From Terriglobia bacterium (GTDB lineage: Bacteria; Acidobacteriota; Terriglobia; Terriglobales; Acidobacteriaceae): a DNA stretch of 64,000 nt. The stretch is taken from the NCBI GenBank assembly GCA_020072845.1, contig JAIQGF010000021.1:1-64000 (forward strand), in the 5' to 3' direction. Shown here one piece after another: positions 26,901-35,563 of this stretch. The translations under genes were made by a program, and so were the position numbers. How positions within the stretch are numbered: position 1 is the first letter of the stretch; the number at the start of each line of letters is the position of its first letter. The notes below the pieces were generated by a model. That model saw only the letters and a list, made by a program, of their open reading frames with translations, was not told where the DNA came from and did not search any database.

Positions 26901-29900
26901 CTAGAACACCTGTTGGAACCCAACGTCCACTACATCGCGGAACTTGGGAGTTCCGGGCGGTAACTTCGTCAGGTCCAGGAAGTCCTGATCGAAAGTATAC
27001 TGACGCCTCGGCGGCGAGTAGACCGTGTTGCAGCACTTGAAGATTCCCGTCGCGTACTGCGAATAGTACAGGCTCACCATCGATCCCATGTAGTTCGAGT
27101 TGGTGCCGCCCCAGTTTTCCAGATAGCGCAGGAAATTGTGCACACCGCCGTCGGTGCCGTAATCCGGCGGCACGGGGGGTGTTCCGCCCCACGTCGGCAG
27201 GGGGAAGTTGATATTTTTCCCCGATGCAATCGCAACCCGGAAGTAGGTGGTGGCCCCAGTGCGGCCGGCAACGTCCGTCGGACTGGTAAAGCTTTTCAGG
27301 TCGGTCCAGTTAATGGAAAGGAGTGTCACGGTGTCGGCAATCACGGCGGAGGAAGCGTGCGCGCCGGTGAAGTTCCAAGTGCCAATATTAGTACAACCCG
27401 CACCCGTGCAGTTCGCGGCGTTGGCATTGTAGTCGCCCAGGATGTAAGCCGGGTTCTCGGTGGCCAGGGTGAAACCACCGCCGCCAACGGGCGTGGAATC
27501 CCAGCGCACTGGAACGTTGCCCTGGCTGCCGTCGACCAGTCGGACCGCATGTCGCGCACCGGAGATCCAATTCTTGCGCGCCATGTTCATACAGTTGACA
27601 GAAGTGTTCGGGTTGCCGGAGTTAGCTGCGCCAAAGCCCAGGCCAAGGTCCGTGGCGCCCCAAACGTCCAATTTGCCGTTGCCGTCCGCATCCTCGCCGG
27701 TATCCGGGGTTCCATTCGGTGTACCGGCGGCGACGGCGGGATTGATCACGTCTTCAAACCCATACTCGCCGTTCTTCACACTCCCGGCGTTTGGATTGGC
27801 CAACATTCCGCGCCGATCCGAGAAGTACAGCACGTATCCGTTTTGCGTCACTGCTTCCGTCGACTTACCGTTGGTGCCGGTCGTGCCATTGAGCCATCTT
27901 TGCAGGTTCTTGACGTCAATTTCGACCGCGTTCATCACGCCGCTAACAAAGCAAGTCGTGGAAGCGCGCTGATTTTCGCGCAGTTCGCCTTCGCGAGCAT
28001 CATAGAAGTTAATCGGATACCAGTTGTTGCGGGTGGCGCTGGTGGCGTCGTTTCCGTCGCCGTAATAGACGCTGTTCGAGTGGGTATCGGTCTGTGCTTC
28101 GGCTGGCTTCTCAATGCCCTTGCTGACCACGGTTTGGTAAATACAGGCTGGCTGGCGAAAGCCTCCGCAGGGCGGGTTGGTAGCTACTTGTGCACTGACT
28201 TGAACCCCATCCACCCGGGGGTCCAGGGAACCGTTTCCATTGCGATCTGCCGGCTGCTGAAACAGCAGGATTGCATTGGGATGCACCAGATTGGGGGCGG
28301 CGGCCGTGGGAGGAGTCAGGCCGCGTGCGAATCCCAGTTCCAACCACTCCTTCGTCACCGGCAAATAGGTGCCGTCGGTTTGGCGAATCTCCACCCGCAA
28401 GTAGCCGTCGATCAGATTCCATGTGGTCGGCGGAGCCGGTGGAACGGAGGGAGCGGGGGCCACGGGAAGTAACGCTGCGGCCTGTGCCGCGGTCGCGAAA
28501 CAGGCCGGAGGGGCGGTCGGATTGCCGGTGCTGACGAATGGCGCATAGCCCGTGGTGGGCACCGTAAAGACCGCGGCCTTGGCGTTGGTAACATTAACCG
28601 GCAGCGTCTCGTAGTTCAACAAGGTGAAAGCGGCGCTCGCCGGTGCGGGGGTCGACGGCAAAGTTGTCCAATCGGCGGGTAGGCATCTCAGAGTGCTAAG
28701 AAAGGCATTGGTGCCCTGCCACCCGCTCGGGTCCTGCACCGCAGTCGAGGCTTCGGCAAAGTACGTCATGTACGGCTTGCCCGAACCGGAAGGCATGGCG
28801 GGCAACCCGGCTGGCACTGCCGCCGGTACACCTTTACTGTAATCAGGGGTGGACGCATTGGTCTGCACGTTAGCCAGGCGGATATTATTGGCGTCGCTGG
28901 CGCCTCCCGGAGAGAGTTCGGCGGGATCATCCGAGAGCAGCACGCGAATTTGTGCCTGATTGTACAAGCGCGATTCACCCAAAGCCGAAGTCACCGCCTC
29001 GCCCGCTGCCGGACGCCGCAAAATTTCGATAGGATTAACGCCACTCTGCACAAATGACAGGGACAGGGGCTTGACGCCGGTGCTGCCGCTCAAAATTATG
29101 CTGTGATAGGTTGACGTCGACACCGAAGTCCAATTGGGGTTGACATGGCCCGTTCCGCCATAGGTAGGGGTCGGACCACCAATCGAGCTGCCCTCGTTCG
29201 TCGGGGTTACTTGAAGGTTTCGGCATGCTGGTTTGGCGCCGTCACATCCGGCGGTCGTCGTCGGAATATAGACGGGTGACGTGCGGCCCTGGGCAACCGT
29301 ACCCGCTCCATTCGCTATCTGGTCGCGGACCACATCTCCCGCGGCGCGGATGAAGGTGTGGAAGGTGAGGGAGGCCTCATCGGCCAGAAACAGATTCCCA
29401 TTGGTCTGCGTACGACCGTTGAAGTCGAAAGCAGGACCGGGGAAAAAGCTGAGATCGCTTTGGGAAAACACTCCAAATTGGAAAACGGGGATCAAGGCCA
29501 CTTCAACCTGACGGACCATGCTCACTTCTTCGCCGCCGGGCCGGTCCGCCGTCACCGTCAGTTTGAGAGGGACGATCTGTGCGATCAGGCCCGCGTTGGG
29601 CCCTTGACTGATGGTCTGCTGGCGCATATCAGGAGGCGTACAGGTAGATGGACGTCCAGGGGGATCTGGGAGCACGGGGCTGGTGATCCGGTATCCTAAC
29701 GGGGCGTACGTCACTCCCACGTCCGCAGCCGAGGGAAACCCGTTTTCCAGTTTTATAATGTCACACCAATTCGGGGCGGCATTGAGCGTATATAGGTTAC
29801 CGAGGTCGGCAGTGAGTTTTTCCATACCTGCCTCAGCTCCGTAATAGGCCAAGTTGTTGCCCGAATCGGTTTTCTGCAGGCGCTGATCGGTATTCACCTT

Positions 29901-30014
29901 GATCAGGACGGCAACTGCCAATGCCGACATCAGCAACAACAACAACAAGGCCGAGATCAGCGCAATACCGCGCTGGGCGTGGGTGCGATGCAAGCGTAAA
30001 TGTTGGTCTGTCAT
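26901..30014 (-). CDS. Very large PilX-like pilin/pseudopilin with Ca-loop motifs
   Basis: A 1037-aa protein beginning with a PilX-type N-terminus (QRGIALISALLLLLLMSALAV, about residues 14-34), then a long Thr/Asn/Gly-rich extracellular region. Classical PilX is under 200 aa, so this is a large fusion-like form. Two EF-hand-like calcium loops are visible: DRNGNGSLD (about residues 586-600) and DADGNGKLD (about residues 770-783). It is the last gene of the minor-pilin operon, 10 bases after the PilW-like gene. It may combine minor-pilin and adhesin-like (PilY1-like) roles, but no PilY1 beta-propeller was recognised. Confidence 0.78.
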   Translation of the reverse strand: MTDQHLRLHRTHAQRGIALISALLLLLLMSALAVAVLIKVNTDQRLQKTDSGNNLAYYGAEAGMEKLTADLGNLYTLNAAPNWCDIIKLENGFPSAADVGVTYAPLGYRITSPVLPDPPGRPSTCTPPDMRQQTISQGPNAGLIAQIVPLKLTVTADRPGGEEVSMVRQVEVALIPVFQFGVFSQSDLSFFPGPAFDFNGRTQTNGNLFLADEASLTFHTFIRAAGDVVRDQIANGAGTVAQGRTSPVYIPTTTAGCDGAKPACRNLQVTPTNEGSSIGGPTPTYGGTGHVNPNWTSVSTSTYHSIILSGSTGVKPLSLSFVQSGVNPIEILRRPAAGEAVTSALGESRLYNQAQIRVLLSDDPAELSPGGASDANNIRLANVQTNASTPDYSKGVPAAVPAGLPAMPSGSGKPYMTYFAEASTAVQDPSGWQGTNAFLSTLRCLPADWTTLPSTPAPASAAFTLLNYETLPVNVTNAKAAVFTVPTTGYAPFVSTGNPTAPPACFATAAQAAALLPVAPAPSVPPAPPTTWNLIDGYLRVEIRQTDGTYLPVTKEWLELGFARGLTPPTAAAPNLVHPNAILLFQQPADRNGNGSLDPRVDGVQVSAQVATNPPCGGFRQPACIYQTVVSKGIEKPAEAQTDTHSNSVYYGDGNDATSATRNNWYPINFYDAREGELRENQRASTTCFVSGVMNAVEIDVKNLQRWLNGTTGTNGKSTEAVTQNGYVLYFSDRRGMLANPNAGSVKNGEYGFEDVINPAVAAGTPNGTPDTGEDADGNGKLDVWGATDLGLGFGAANSGNPNTSVNCMNMARKNWISGARHAVRLVDGSQGNVPVRWDSTPVGGGGFTLATENPAYILGDYNANAANCTGAGCTNIGTWNFTGAHASSAVIADTVTLLSINWTDLKSFTSPTDVAGRTGATTYFRVAIASGKNINFPLPTWGGTPPVPPDYGTDGGVHNFLRYLENWGGTNSNYMGSMVSLYYSQYATGIFKCCNTVYSPPRRQYTFDQDFLDLTKLPPGTPKFRDVVDVGFQQVF

Positions 30015-30024
30015 TCCTGAAACC

Positions 30025-31089
30025 TCAGTTGTAACGGTCGTGGAAGCTCAGGTTGCGCGGACCAATGGAGGTGGTGAGGGAGAAGTGGTCGTAACCTCCT
30101 TGAGCATTGGGACGGGGGGAGCGCACCGACATGGTGATGTTGATTTTTCGAATCTGGTTCGGTACCGCAACGGCAGGAGATCCGACAGCCGCGTCGGGCA
30201 AGGCTGCCGTAAGAGTGCTGGTGTTGGTGTCGAAGACGTCGTAGGTGAATTGCAAATCCTCAATGTGGTCCGCTACCGGCGTCGGAGTTCTCGCACCAAC
30301 TTGCCGCATCAACTGCGTATCCGGACCGTTGGGAGTGGTGATCTGCTGGATGAAGTAGGTGATCATCATGACGCGAGAAACGGTAATCGCAGGGTAATAG
30401 GGAGCGGCTCCGGGCACCGGGCTAAACTCCAAGGACTTGATATTGCCTGCGGTAGCGCCGGACTGGTTCATGTTCAATGGATCAAGGTTGGCAAAGGAGA
30501 TCACGCCGGTGGCGGCGACATAGTTGGTCACCACCCCGACCGCAGCGCCGGTCGAATTCTGCAGCAGCAACACGTCGCCGACATTCAACCCGACATCGGA
30601 AGCATTGAGCGCCGGGGTTGTGCCGGCCGGCATGGTAATGCTGCTGCCATTTAGGGCAGCCACCTGAGTGGGGTAGGCACTCCAGTTCAGCCCAGGGTCA
30701 ATGTAGGTGATGACAATAGCGTCACTCGCTCGCACTACGTTCGGCCCGACGCCGTTCGCAGGAGTGACCTTGTATAAGTATCCTTGCGTAAAGGCGTTGC
30801 CCGCCGTCAGGTAGCATTTAATGCTGTCGCAAGCGAATTTGGGATTCGTCCCGGAGGCTGCGCTGGGAATGGGAATCCCCCCAATGGGGATCCCGGTCCC
30901 TGCCTGGTTCAAATCACGCGCCAGTTGATTGGCCGCCCCTCTGAGTTCAGTCTGCATTTCCGACTGTTGATTCACAATCGTGGAGACTTGCACGGACTTC
31001 TGGTACAAGCTCGTGGCCGCCGCCATCACCACCAGCATGACGGCGATGGCAATCATCAGCTCGACGAATGTAAATCCCTTTTGCTTCAT
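30025..31089 (-). CDS. PilW-like minor pilin
   Basis: A 354-aa prepilin. The class III-type leader MKQKG is followed by FTFVELMIAIAVMLVVMAAA with glutamate at mature position 5, the hallmark of type IV pilins. The extended soluble region (residues about 30-354) fits the PilW branch. It lies between the PilV-like gene (5-base gap) and the large PilX-like gene. It probably sits in the tip/priming complex of a type IV pilus, exported and processed by a prepilin peptidase not present in this window. Confidence 0.85.
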   Translation of the reverse strand: MKQKGFTFVELMIAIAVMLVVMAAATSLYQKSVQVSTIVNQQSEMQTELRGAANQLARDLNQAGTGIPIGGIPIPSAASGTNPKFACDSIKCYLTAGNAFTQGYLYKVTPANGVGPNVVRASDAIVITYIDPGLNWSAYPTQVAALNGSSITMPAGTTPALNASDVGLNVGDVLLLQNSTGAAVGVVTNYVAATGVISFANLDPLNMNQSGATAGNIKSLEFSPVPGAAPYYPAITVSRVMMITYFIQQITTPNGPDTQLMRQVGARTPTPVADHIEDLQFTYDVFDTNTSTLTAALPDAAVGSPAVAVPNQIRKINITMSVRSPRPNAQGGYDHFSLTTSIGPRNLSFHDRYN

Positions 31090-31094
31090 GGCGC

Positions 31095-31679
31095 TTACGG
31101 GTAACGAGAAATGAATCCGGTGACTACGTAGTCGCGCTGTGGACGTCCGGGACTGGTCACCCGCACCGTGACCGCGAGGCGCCGCAAGTCCGGATTGGTG
31201 CTGCCATCCGCATTCGTAACACTTGTGATCAGGATCTGGCGCCGGTAGTTAACCAACGGGACGGTTACATCGTCGGCGGTGCCAAGCTTGCCATCGGGAC
31301 CGGGCAAAACGATGCGATCCAAAGTGGTTGTATCTTGCGCAGTTCCCACGATGCCGTTAGCCCCGGGCAAATATAAAAGCTGAAACCCGTCATTGAAGAT
31401 TCCGCCGTTGGATACATTTTGGATGTCAGAAAAGGCAATCGCGGTATCATTGCGGGCGGCGTACACGCTTTCCAGCGCCTCACGCGCCTTTTGCTTGGCG
31501 ACCAGATCCTCGCGCGAGTACCGCGCTGCCGATACCGCCTGCGCAAACACGGCCAGAAGGGCCATGAGGCCCACCGAGAGAATTACCACGGCGAACATGA
31601 CTTCAATCAGGCTGAAGCCGGGCGAGGGCTTCGCCCTGGTTGGCGGACCCGATGTTGGCAACTTGTTCATTCGGTCCAT
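31095..31679 (-). CDS. PilV-like minor pilin
   Basis: A 194-aa prepilin with an unusually long charged leader (about 21 residues) before GFSLIEVMFAVVILSVGLMA, carrying the conserved E5. The pattern matches PilV/GspI-type minor pilins. Its start overlaps the end of the FimT-like gene by 13 bases, indicating translational coupling. Confidence 0.85.
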   Translation of the reverse strand: MDRMNKLPTSGPPTRAKPSPGFSLIEVMFAVVILSVGLMALLAVFAQAVSAARYSREDLVAKQKAREALESVYAARNDTAIAFSDIQNVSNGGIFNDGFQLLYLPGANGIVGTAQDTTTLDRIVLPGPDGKLGTADDVTVPLVNYRRQILITSVTNADGSTNPDLRRLAVTVRVTSPGRPQRDYVVTGFISRYP

Positions 31680-32293
31680 ACCTTCGCACCACCGCTCTCA
31701 ATCAGACGCCATCCCTTGACGCGCCCGGTGGCGCCCAGAACCGAAACGGCACGGCTGGACATCAATTCACCCGGCCGGGCGACGTACACCACCCCATTGT
31801 TGAGGCGATTTGCCGAATCCAGGGCTCGACCGTCGGGCTGAAAAAAAATTTGCGTGCCACCGCCCCCAAAATCCAAATCGAAATCAATCGCCGCTCCCGT
31901 CGTCGGCAAGGAGTCCGGGGTCGTTCCGCTGCCCGAGGTCGGGATTCCCGTAATCGCGATAAATTCTGTGTCCACGGGCAAGTCGATGGTGCTGACGAAA
32001 AGGAACGACTGGATGTTGGTGGCTGGATCCACCACCACCTGATCCAGTTGAATGGTTCGAGAAGCCAGGAAGCTGAGGCGGTATTTCCTCCGTTGGTCAA
32101 TCGCGAGCCCGCGAGCATTGCGGACTTGGCCGAGAGTCGTCTGCAGCGCATTTTCCGCTCTTGCGCTCTTCAACACGGGCGTGAACTGGATGAGCGCTCC
32201 CGCAGTGATGATCAGCACGATTGCGATCACCATGATCAGCTCAATGAGGCTGAATCCCCGCTGCGCTTGGCGACACTGGTTCACCCTATGCAC
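31667..32293 (-). CDS. FimT/GspH-like minor pilin
   Basis: A 208-aa prepilin with GFSLIELIMVIAIVLIITAG and a soluble domain of FimT/GspH type. The GTG at 32293 gives a 13-residue leader; an in-frame ATG at 32356 would add 21 residues and is possible. It is the first pilin gene of the operon, with overlaps or gaps under 15 bases through to the PilX-like gene. The order FimT, PilV, PilW, PilX is the classical minor-pilin arrangement. Confidence 0.82.
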   Translation of the reverse strand: MHRVNQCRQAQRGFSLIELIMVIAIVLIITAGALIQFTPVLKSARAENALQTTLGQVRNARGLAIDQRRKYRLSFLASRTIQLDQVVVDPATNIQSFLFVSTIDLPVDTEFIAITGIPTSGSGTTPDSLPTTGAAIDFDLDFGGGGTQIFFQPDGRALDSANRLNNGVVYVARPGELMSSRAVSVLGATGRVKGWRLIESGGAKVWTE

Positions 32294-32379
32294 CCCGCTC
32301 AACGTCGCAAATTTATCCCACTTGTCCGGGCAGCGCAAGAGCCAGCCCTTGACCAAAGTAGGGGTACCTCGGTTCTGGG

Positions 32380-33594
32380 CTATCTCGCAGAAAGGCTTTG
32401 GTAATCCTTCGGCCTACCAGACAGCAGGTGTAAACCACTGAAAAAGAAGATCGTTGCTGTCTCGGGTCCCTCCAATCTGCGCACCACCAAAATCCCGTCG
32501 CTGTCCGCTTGCCCAACCGGTGCGCGCCCCGTCCACTGAATGGACTCAATAGCATCGAGACGAATGGGAGCAACGATGCCAAGCTCCGGCAGAACGAGAT
32601 CGAATCGCAGCCGGCCGTCGGCGAACAGCACCAGGCGGCCCGAACGGCCGTCGGCTCCATCAATTCTCTTCAGGATGTAGGCCACCCCGCCTGTTGCACT
32701 GTTAGTAAACGAGACAGGGATGCGGCCCGTCGACCGCGACCCGCGCTGTTGCATCCACGACAACGCACCGGGTTCGAAGTCAGCCGGTTGTGCCAGGCGC
32801 CATTGCTGAATGTCCGGTATCTGCGCGGCCTCGTCCCCTGAAATCCCGGCCGGATACAGTACCTGCGGTGCAGGGGCGCGGGGCGCTTTATGGGTTTTAG
32901 CAAGAACAAATAGCGAAAGAATCAGCAAAATCGGGATGCCGACATACGCAATGCGGAACCAGTTCCATTGCCGCGCAAATCCTGAGCCGGCCTTGGTGGC
33001 GGCTCCGCCCGGCATTTGTGCCGTAGCGTCGGCGATCTTCACCATGCCTTCGATCCGGCTGAGGACGTGTTGGTACACGCGATCCTCCGGCAAAACCAAC
33101 TCGCTCAGCTCCAGGGTCCGATTTTCCAATGCGAGCAATGTTGAAATCGAGGAGCACAGCTTTTCGACTTCCGACATCACGTTAGACGTGAATACGATCC
33201 TTGCTTCCAAAGGGTGGTCGGTGCTGATGCGAAACCGTGCATCAAACCTCGGGTCGGCCGTGTGCAACGGCACTCGGCCAACTTCGCGCTGGTTCCGCGG
33301 AATGCAATACAGCGTAATTCTGGAAGGGATGGACATCCTTATATTGAGACCCGGTTTCAGATCCGACCGGGAAAACCGCACGGAAACCGGCCAGGAATGC
33401 GCATTCCCGCGGAGTACGACGTCTTCGCCGTCACGGTCGGCCTTGCCGTGAATCGCTGCACCGAGCAACCGCACATCGTGGGCGATCTGCCTGTACCCGC
33501 GCAATCTGAACTTGCCGAGCAAGACCTCGACTATGTACCCGAGCAATAGGATTGCTACTGCAAGGAAGATCACGATCGGCGCGCGTGTGTCCAT
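32380..33594 (-). CDS. Two-helix membrane protein of unknown function
   Basis: A 404-aa protein with an N-terminal membrane helix (IVIFLAVAILLLGYIVEVLL, residues about 7-26) and a second near the middle (IPILLILSLFVLA, about residues 220-235). The region between is mostly soluble; the C-terminal part resembles a small beta domain. No family was recognised. It lies 86 bases upstream of the minor-pilin operon on the same strand, so it may be co-transcribed, but a pilus role is not shown by the sequence. Confidence 0.7.
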   Translation of the reverse strand: MDTRAPIVIFLAVAILLLGYIVEVLLGKFRLRGYRQIAHDVRLLGAAIHGKADRDGEDVVLRGNAHSWPVSVRFSRSDLKPGLNIRMSIPSRITLYCIPRNQREVGRVPLHTADPRFDARFRISTDHPLEARIVFTSNVMSEVEKLCSSISTLLALENRTLELSELVLPEDRVYQHVLSRIEGMVKIADATAQMPGGAATKAGSGFARQWNWFRIAYVGIPILLILSLFVLAKTHKAPRAPAPQVLYPAGISGDEAAQIPDIQQWRLAQPADFEPGALSWMQQRGSRSTGRIPVSFTNSATGGVAYILKRIDGADGRSGRLVLFADGRLRFDLVLPELGIVAPIRLDAIESIQWTGRAPVGQADSDGILVVRRLEGPETATIFFFSGLHLLSGRPKDYQSLSAR

Positions 33595-34048
33595 GTGGCC
33601 TCGCCGGCGGCGCTAGGGAAATCCGCCAGGCAGGAAAGTTACGGCACTGGTCTTGCTGGTAATTCTATTCCACAGTGTCAATCTCGCAGAGCCATCATCG
33701 ACTAGCGAATGAATAGCAAACGGGTTCTTGCCGGCAACCGGCACATGACCTGCATAACACGGGAGATGGCTGCTGCGCAGGGGTGGAGGCGAAAGGGGAG
33801 AGCGAACCTCCCGGGACGGTCGCTGTCCAGCGGACCGATTGCGCGTGGGGGGACCGAGTTCATACGTGCCTCTCCATTGGTCATTTGGGACGTTCGTACT
33901 CAACCGGATCGACATAACACTTCCGTAACCACGTTTTCGTGCGCCGTCGTGGTACCCGCCGGTAGTTATTGCTACCATCCGTCTTGTGCCCCGCAGAAGC
34001 AACTACAAGGCGCTGACCGCTCACGATATGAACTACCGAGGCAGGAAG
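33595..34048. other. 454-base divergent intergenic region
   Basis: It separates the minus-strand membrane gene from the plus-strand gene at 34049. A 129-codon antisense frame is present but has no recognisable composition or ribosome-binding site. No operator of the GTGA-N6-TCAC type was seen. Confidence 0.5.
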
Positions 34049-34630
34049 ATGAAAACACTTCTATTGGCAATCGCTGTACTGGGCTTTGCCTCGCCGGCAA
34101 TTTGGGGGCAGGAAGCCGCGCTTGGAGACGTCGCCAAAGCCTCACGCTCGCACACCGGAAAAGCCGCCAAAGTGATCACCAACGATGACATACCCAGCAG
34201 GCCGCCCGAAGTGCAGCCCGCCGCGGCGGCGAAAGATGATTCCAAGCTGGTGGCGAAGAGGGCTTCTGCTGCGGGGACAAAGCCGGCAAGCTCTGCCGAG
34301 GATGGTGTCCCGTGCCCAGCCGACCAGTTGCCATACTTATTGGATCAGCAAGGCTCGATTCAATCCGGGATTGAAGTGTTGAAAGCAACCATCGCCTTCG
34401 AGTCGGATCCCAACCGTCTGGTCAGCACGGAAGCATTGTTGAGAAACGAGACCGCGAAACTCGCGACCCTGCAACAACAGATAGAGGCAGCCAGGAAAAG
34501 CGCTGCCAGCCCGCCCGCCAATTGCATCAAGGCGCCCGCAAAAGATGTGGCCGATACTTCAGGAGACAAGCAGCCGGAGGCACGATTCGCGCTTGGCGCA
34601 AGACCGGCTCCGGCGGCAAGTCTGAAGTAG
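34049..34630 (+). CDS. Exported protein, unknown, with C-terminal coiled coil
   Basis: A 193-aa protein with a signal peptide (MKTLLLAIAVLGFASPAIWG). An Ala/Lys/Pro-rich disordered region contains KVITNDDIPSRPPE, and a helical segment with coiled-coil character follows (about residues 95-155). The ATG at 34049 with AGGAAG upstream is preferred to an in-frame start at 33986. No family name could be given. Two cysteines (PCPADQLPYL; ANCIKAP) could form a disulfide. Confidence 0.68.
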   Translation: MKTLLLAIAVLGFASPAIWGQEAALGDVAKASRSHTGKAAKVITNDDIPSRPPEVQPAAAAKDDSKLVAKRASAAGTKPASSAEDGVPCPADQLPYLLDQQGSIQSGIEVLKATIAFESDPNRLVSTEALLRNETAKLATLQQQIEAARKSAASPPANCIKAPAKDVADTSGDKQPEARFALGARPAPAASLK

Positions 34631-34835
34631 ATGTTTCGCGCCCCGGTGCGCCCGCTTGGTGGGGCTTACTTTCGGGAGTTGAGCCGCGCAAAGAGTGAAT
34701 CGGTCCTCGCCTCCGGCACCCTTGCAGGCGCCATCCTTCAGGGCGACCGCATCATCCACCGCGCCATCGTAAAGTATGATTGACAATTACAATCTTGACA
34801 GTTCCATCGCGAAGGCATAAAGGTTCAACCCTGCA

Positions 34836-34925
34836 ATGATGAGCACCAGGGCAAAGTTGGTATTGCTCGCCGCGTTCGTGGTGATTATTTTCCTCGTCTG
34901 GTTGGTCTATGTCGCGGGTACGTAG
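34836..34925 (+). CDS. Possible 29-aa single-helix membrane peptide
   Basis: The frame MMSTRAK followed by LVLLAAFVVIIFLVWLVYV and AGT, then stop, is a textbook single transmembrane segment with a basic N-terminus. AAAGG lies about 12 bases upstream. It is below usual gene-calling size and could be chance, but hydrophobicity is uniform across the frame. Confidence 0.4.
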   Translation: MMSTRAKLVLLAAFVVIIFLVWLVYVAGT

Positions 34926-35020
34926 AGGCTGCCCACCGGACTTCTTGGCCCACCTGCAGGTTACTTTCGGAATCCAGCCCGGCATCCGTCCCTTGCTAAC
35001 TGTGGTACAAGAGACTCGAG

Positions 35021-35452
35021 ATGCCGACCTTTGACGCCAATGTCATGAACGTCCAGCAGCGGTTGGGACGCCGCCTCAACGCGCAGGAGCTGCGTCTGCT
35101 GCAATTGTGGGACTCGGTCACGCAGTCCGAATCCCGCAACTCTCACGGCGCCGCGGAACAGCAGGACGGTGACGAGCCGCCCCAGGAACAGCAGCACGAG
35201 GGCCGGTTCAAGGTCGCGTTCACCAGCGGCCACTTCGAAGTTTTTTTTGTTTGCTCCTCGGTCTTGTTTCGTGGCGTGGCGATAGACAAAAAAGAAGATG
35301 TGATCAGCTTCCTGACTCAGGCCCCCATCAGCATCGATGAGTTGCTGGTCAAGCAGGCCATTGCGGGTGCGGAACGCTTCCGGCCCACCCAGATCCCGCA
35401 AACCGTCAACGTCCCCGACGTGGTCTTACGCAGCATGGGCTTCGAGAAATAA
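35021..35452 (+). CDS. Hypothetical cytoplasmic protein
   Basis: A 143-aa hydrophilic protein with a Q/E-rich stretch around residues 45-60, then an alpha/beta part (FKVAFTSGHFEVFFVCSS; VISFLTQAPISIDELLVKQAI). No family was recognised. AAGAGACTCGAG precedes the ATG. The preceding and following genes give no functional hint. Confidence 0.6.
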   Translation: MPTFDANVMNVQQRLGRRLNAQELRLLQLWDSVTQSESRNSHGAAEQQDGDEPPQEQQHEGRFKVAFTSGHFEVFFVCSSVLFRGVAIDKKEDVISFLTQAPISIDELLVKQAIAGAERFRPTQIPQTVNVPDVVLRSMGFEK

Positions 35453-35563
35453 GCGCTGTCCGGGTCGGGCCCGTCCAGCGGCGCCACGATGTAGGAATCG
35501 CCGGGCAGCAGCCCCTGGATGGATGACTTTGCGCCCCCGCACCTTTAGAATGCGCGCAACCTC

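Noticed and set aside
33613-34002. 129-codon minus-strand frame in the divergent gap
   Set aside because: No ribosome-binding site, no domain, and R/P/G-rich composition typical of non-coding GC-rich DNA.
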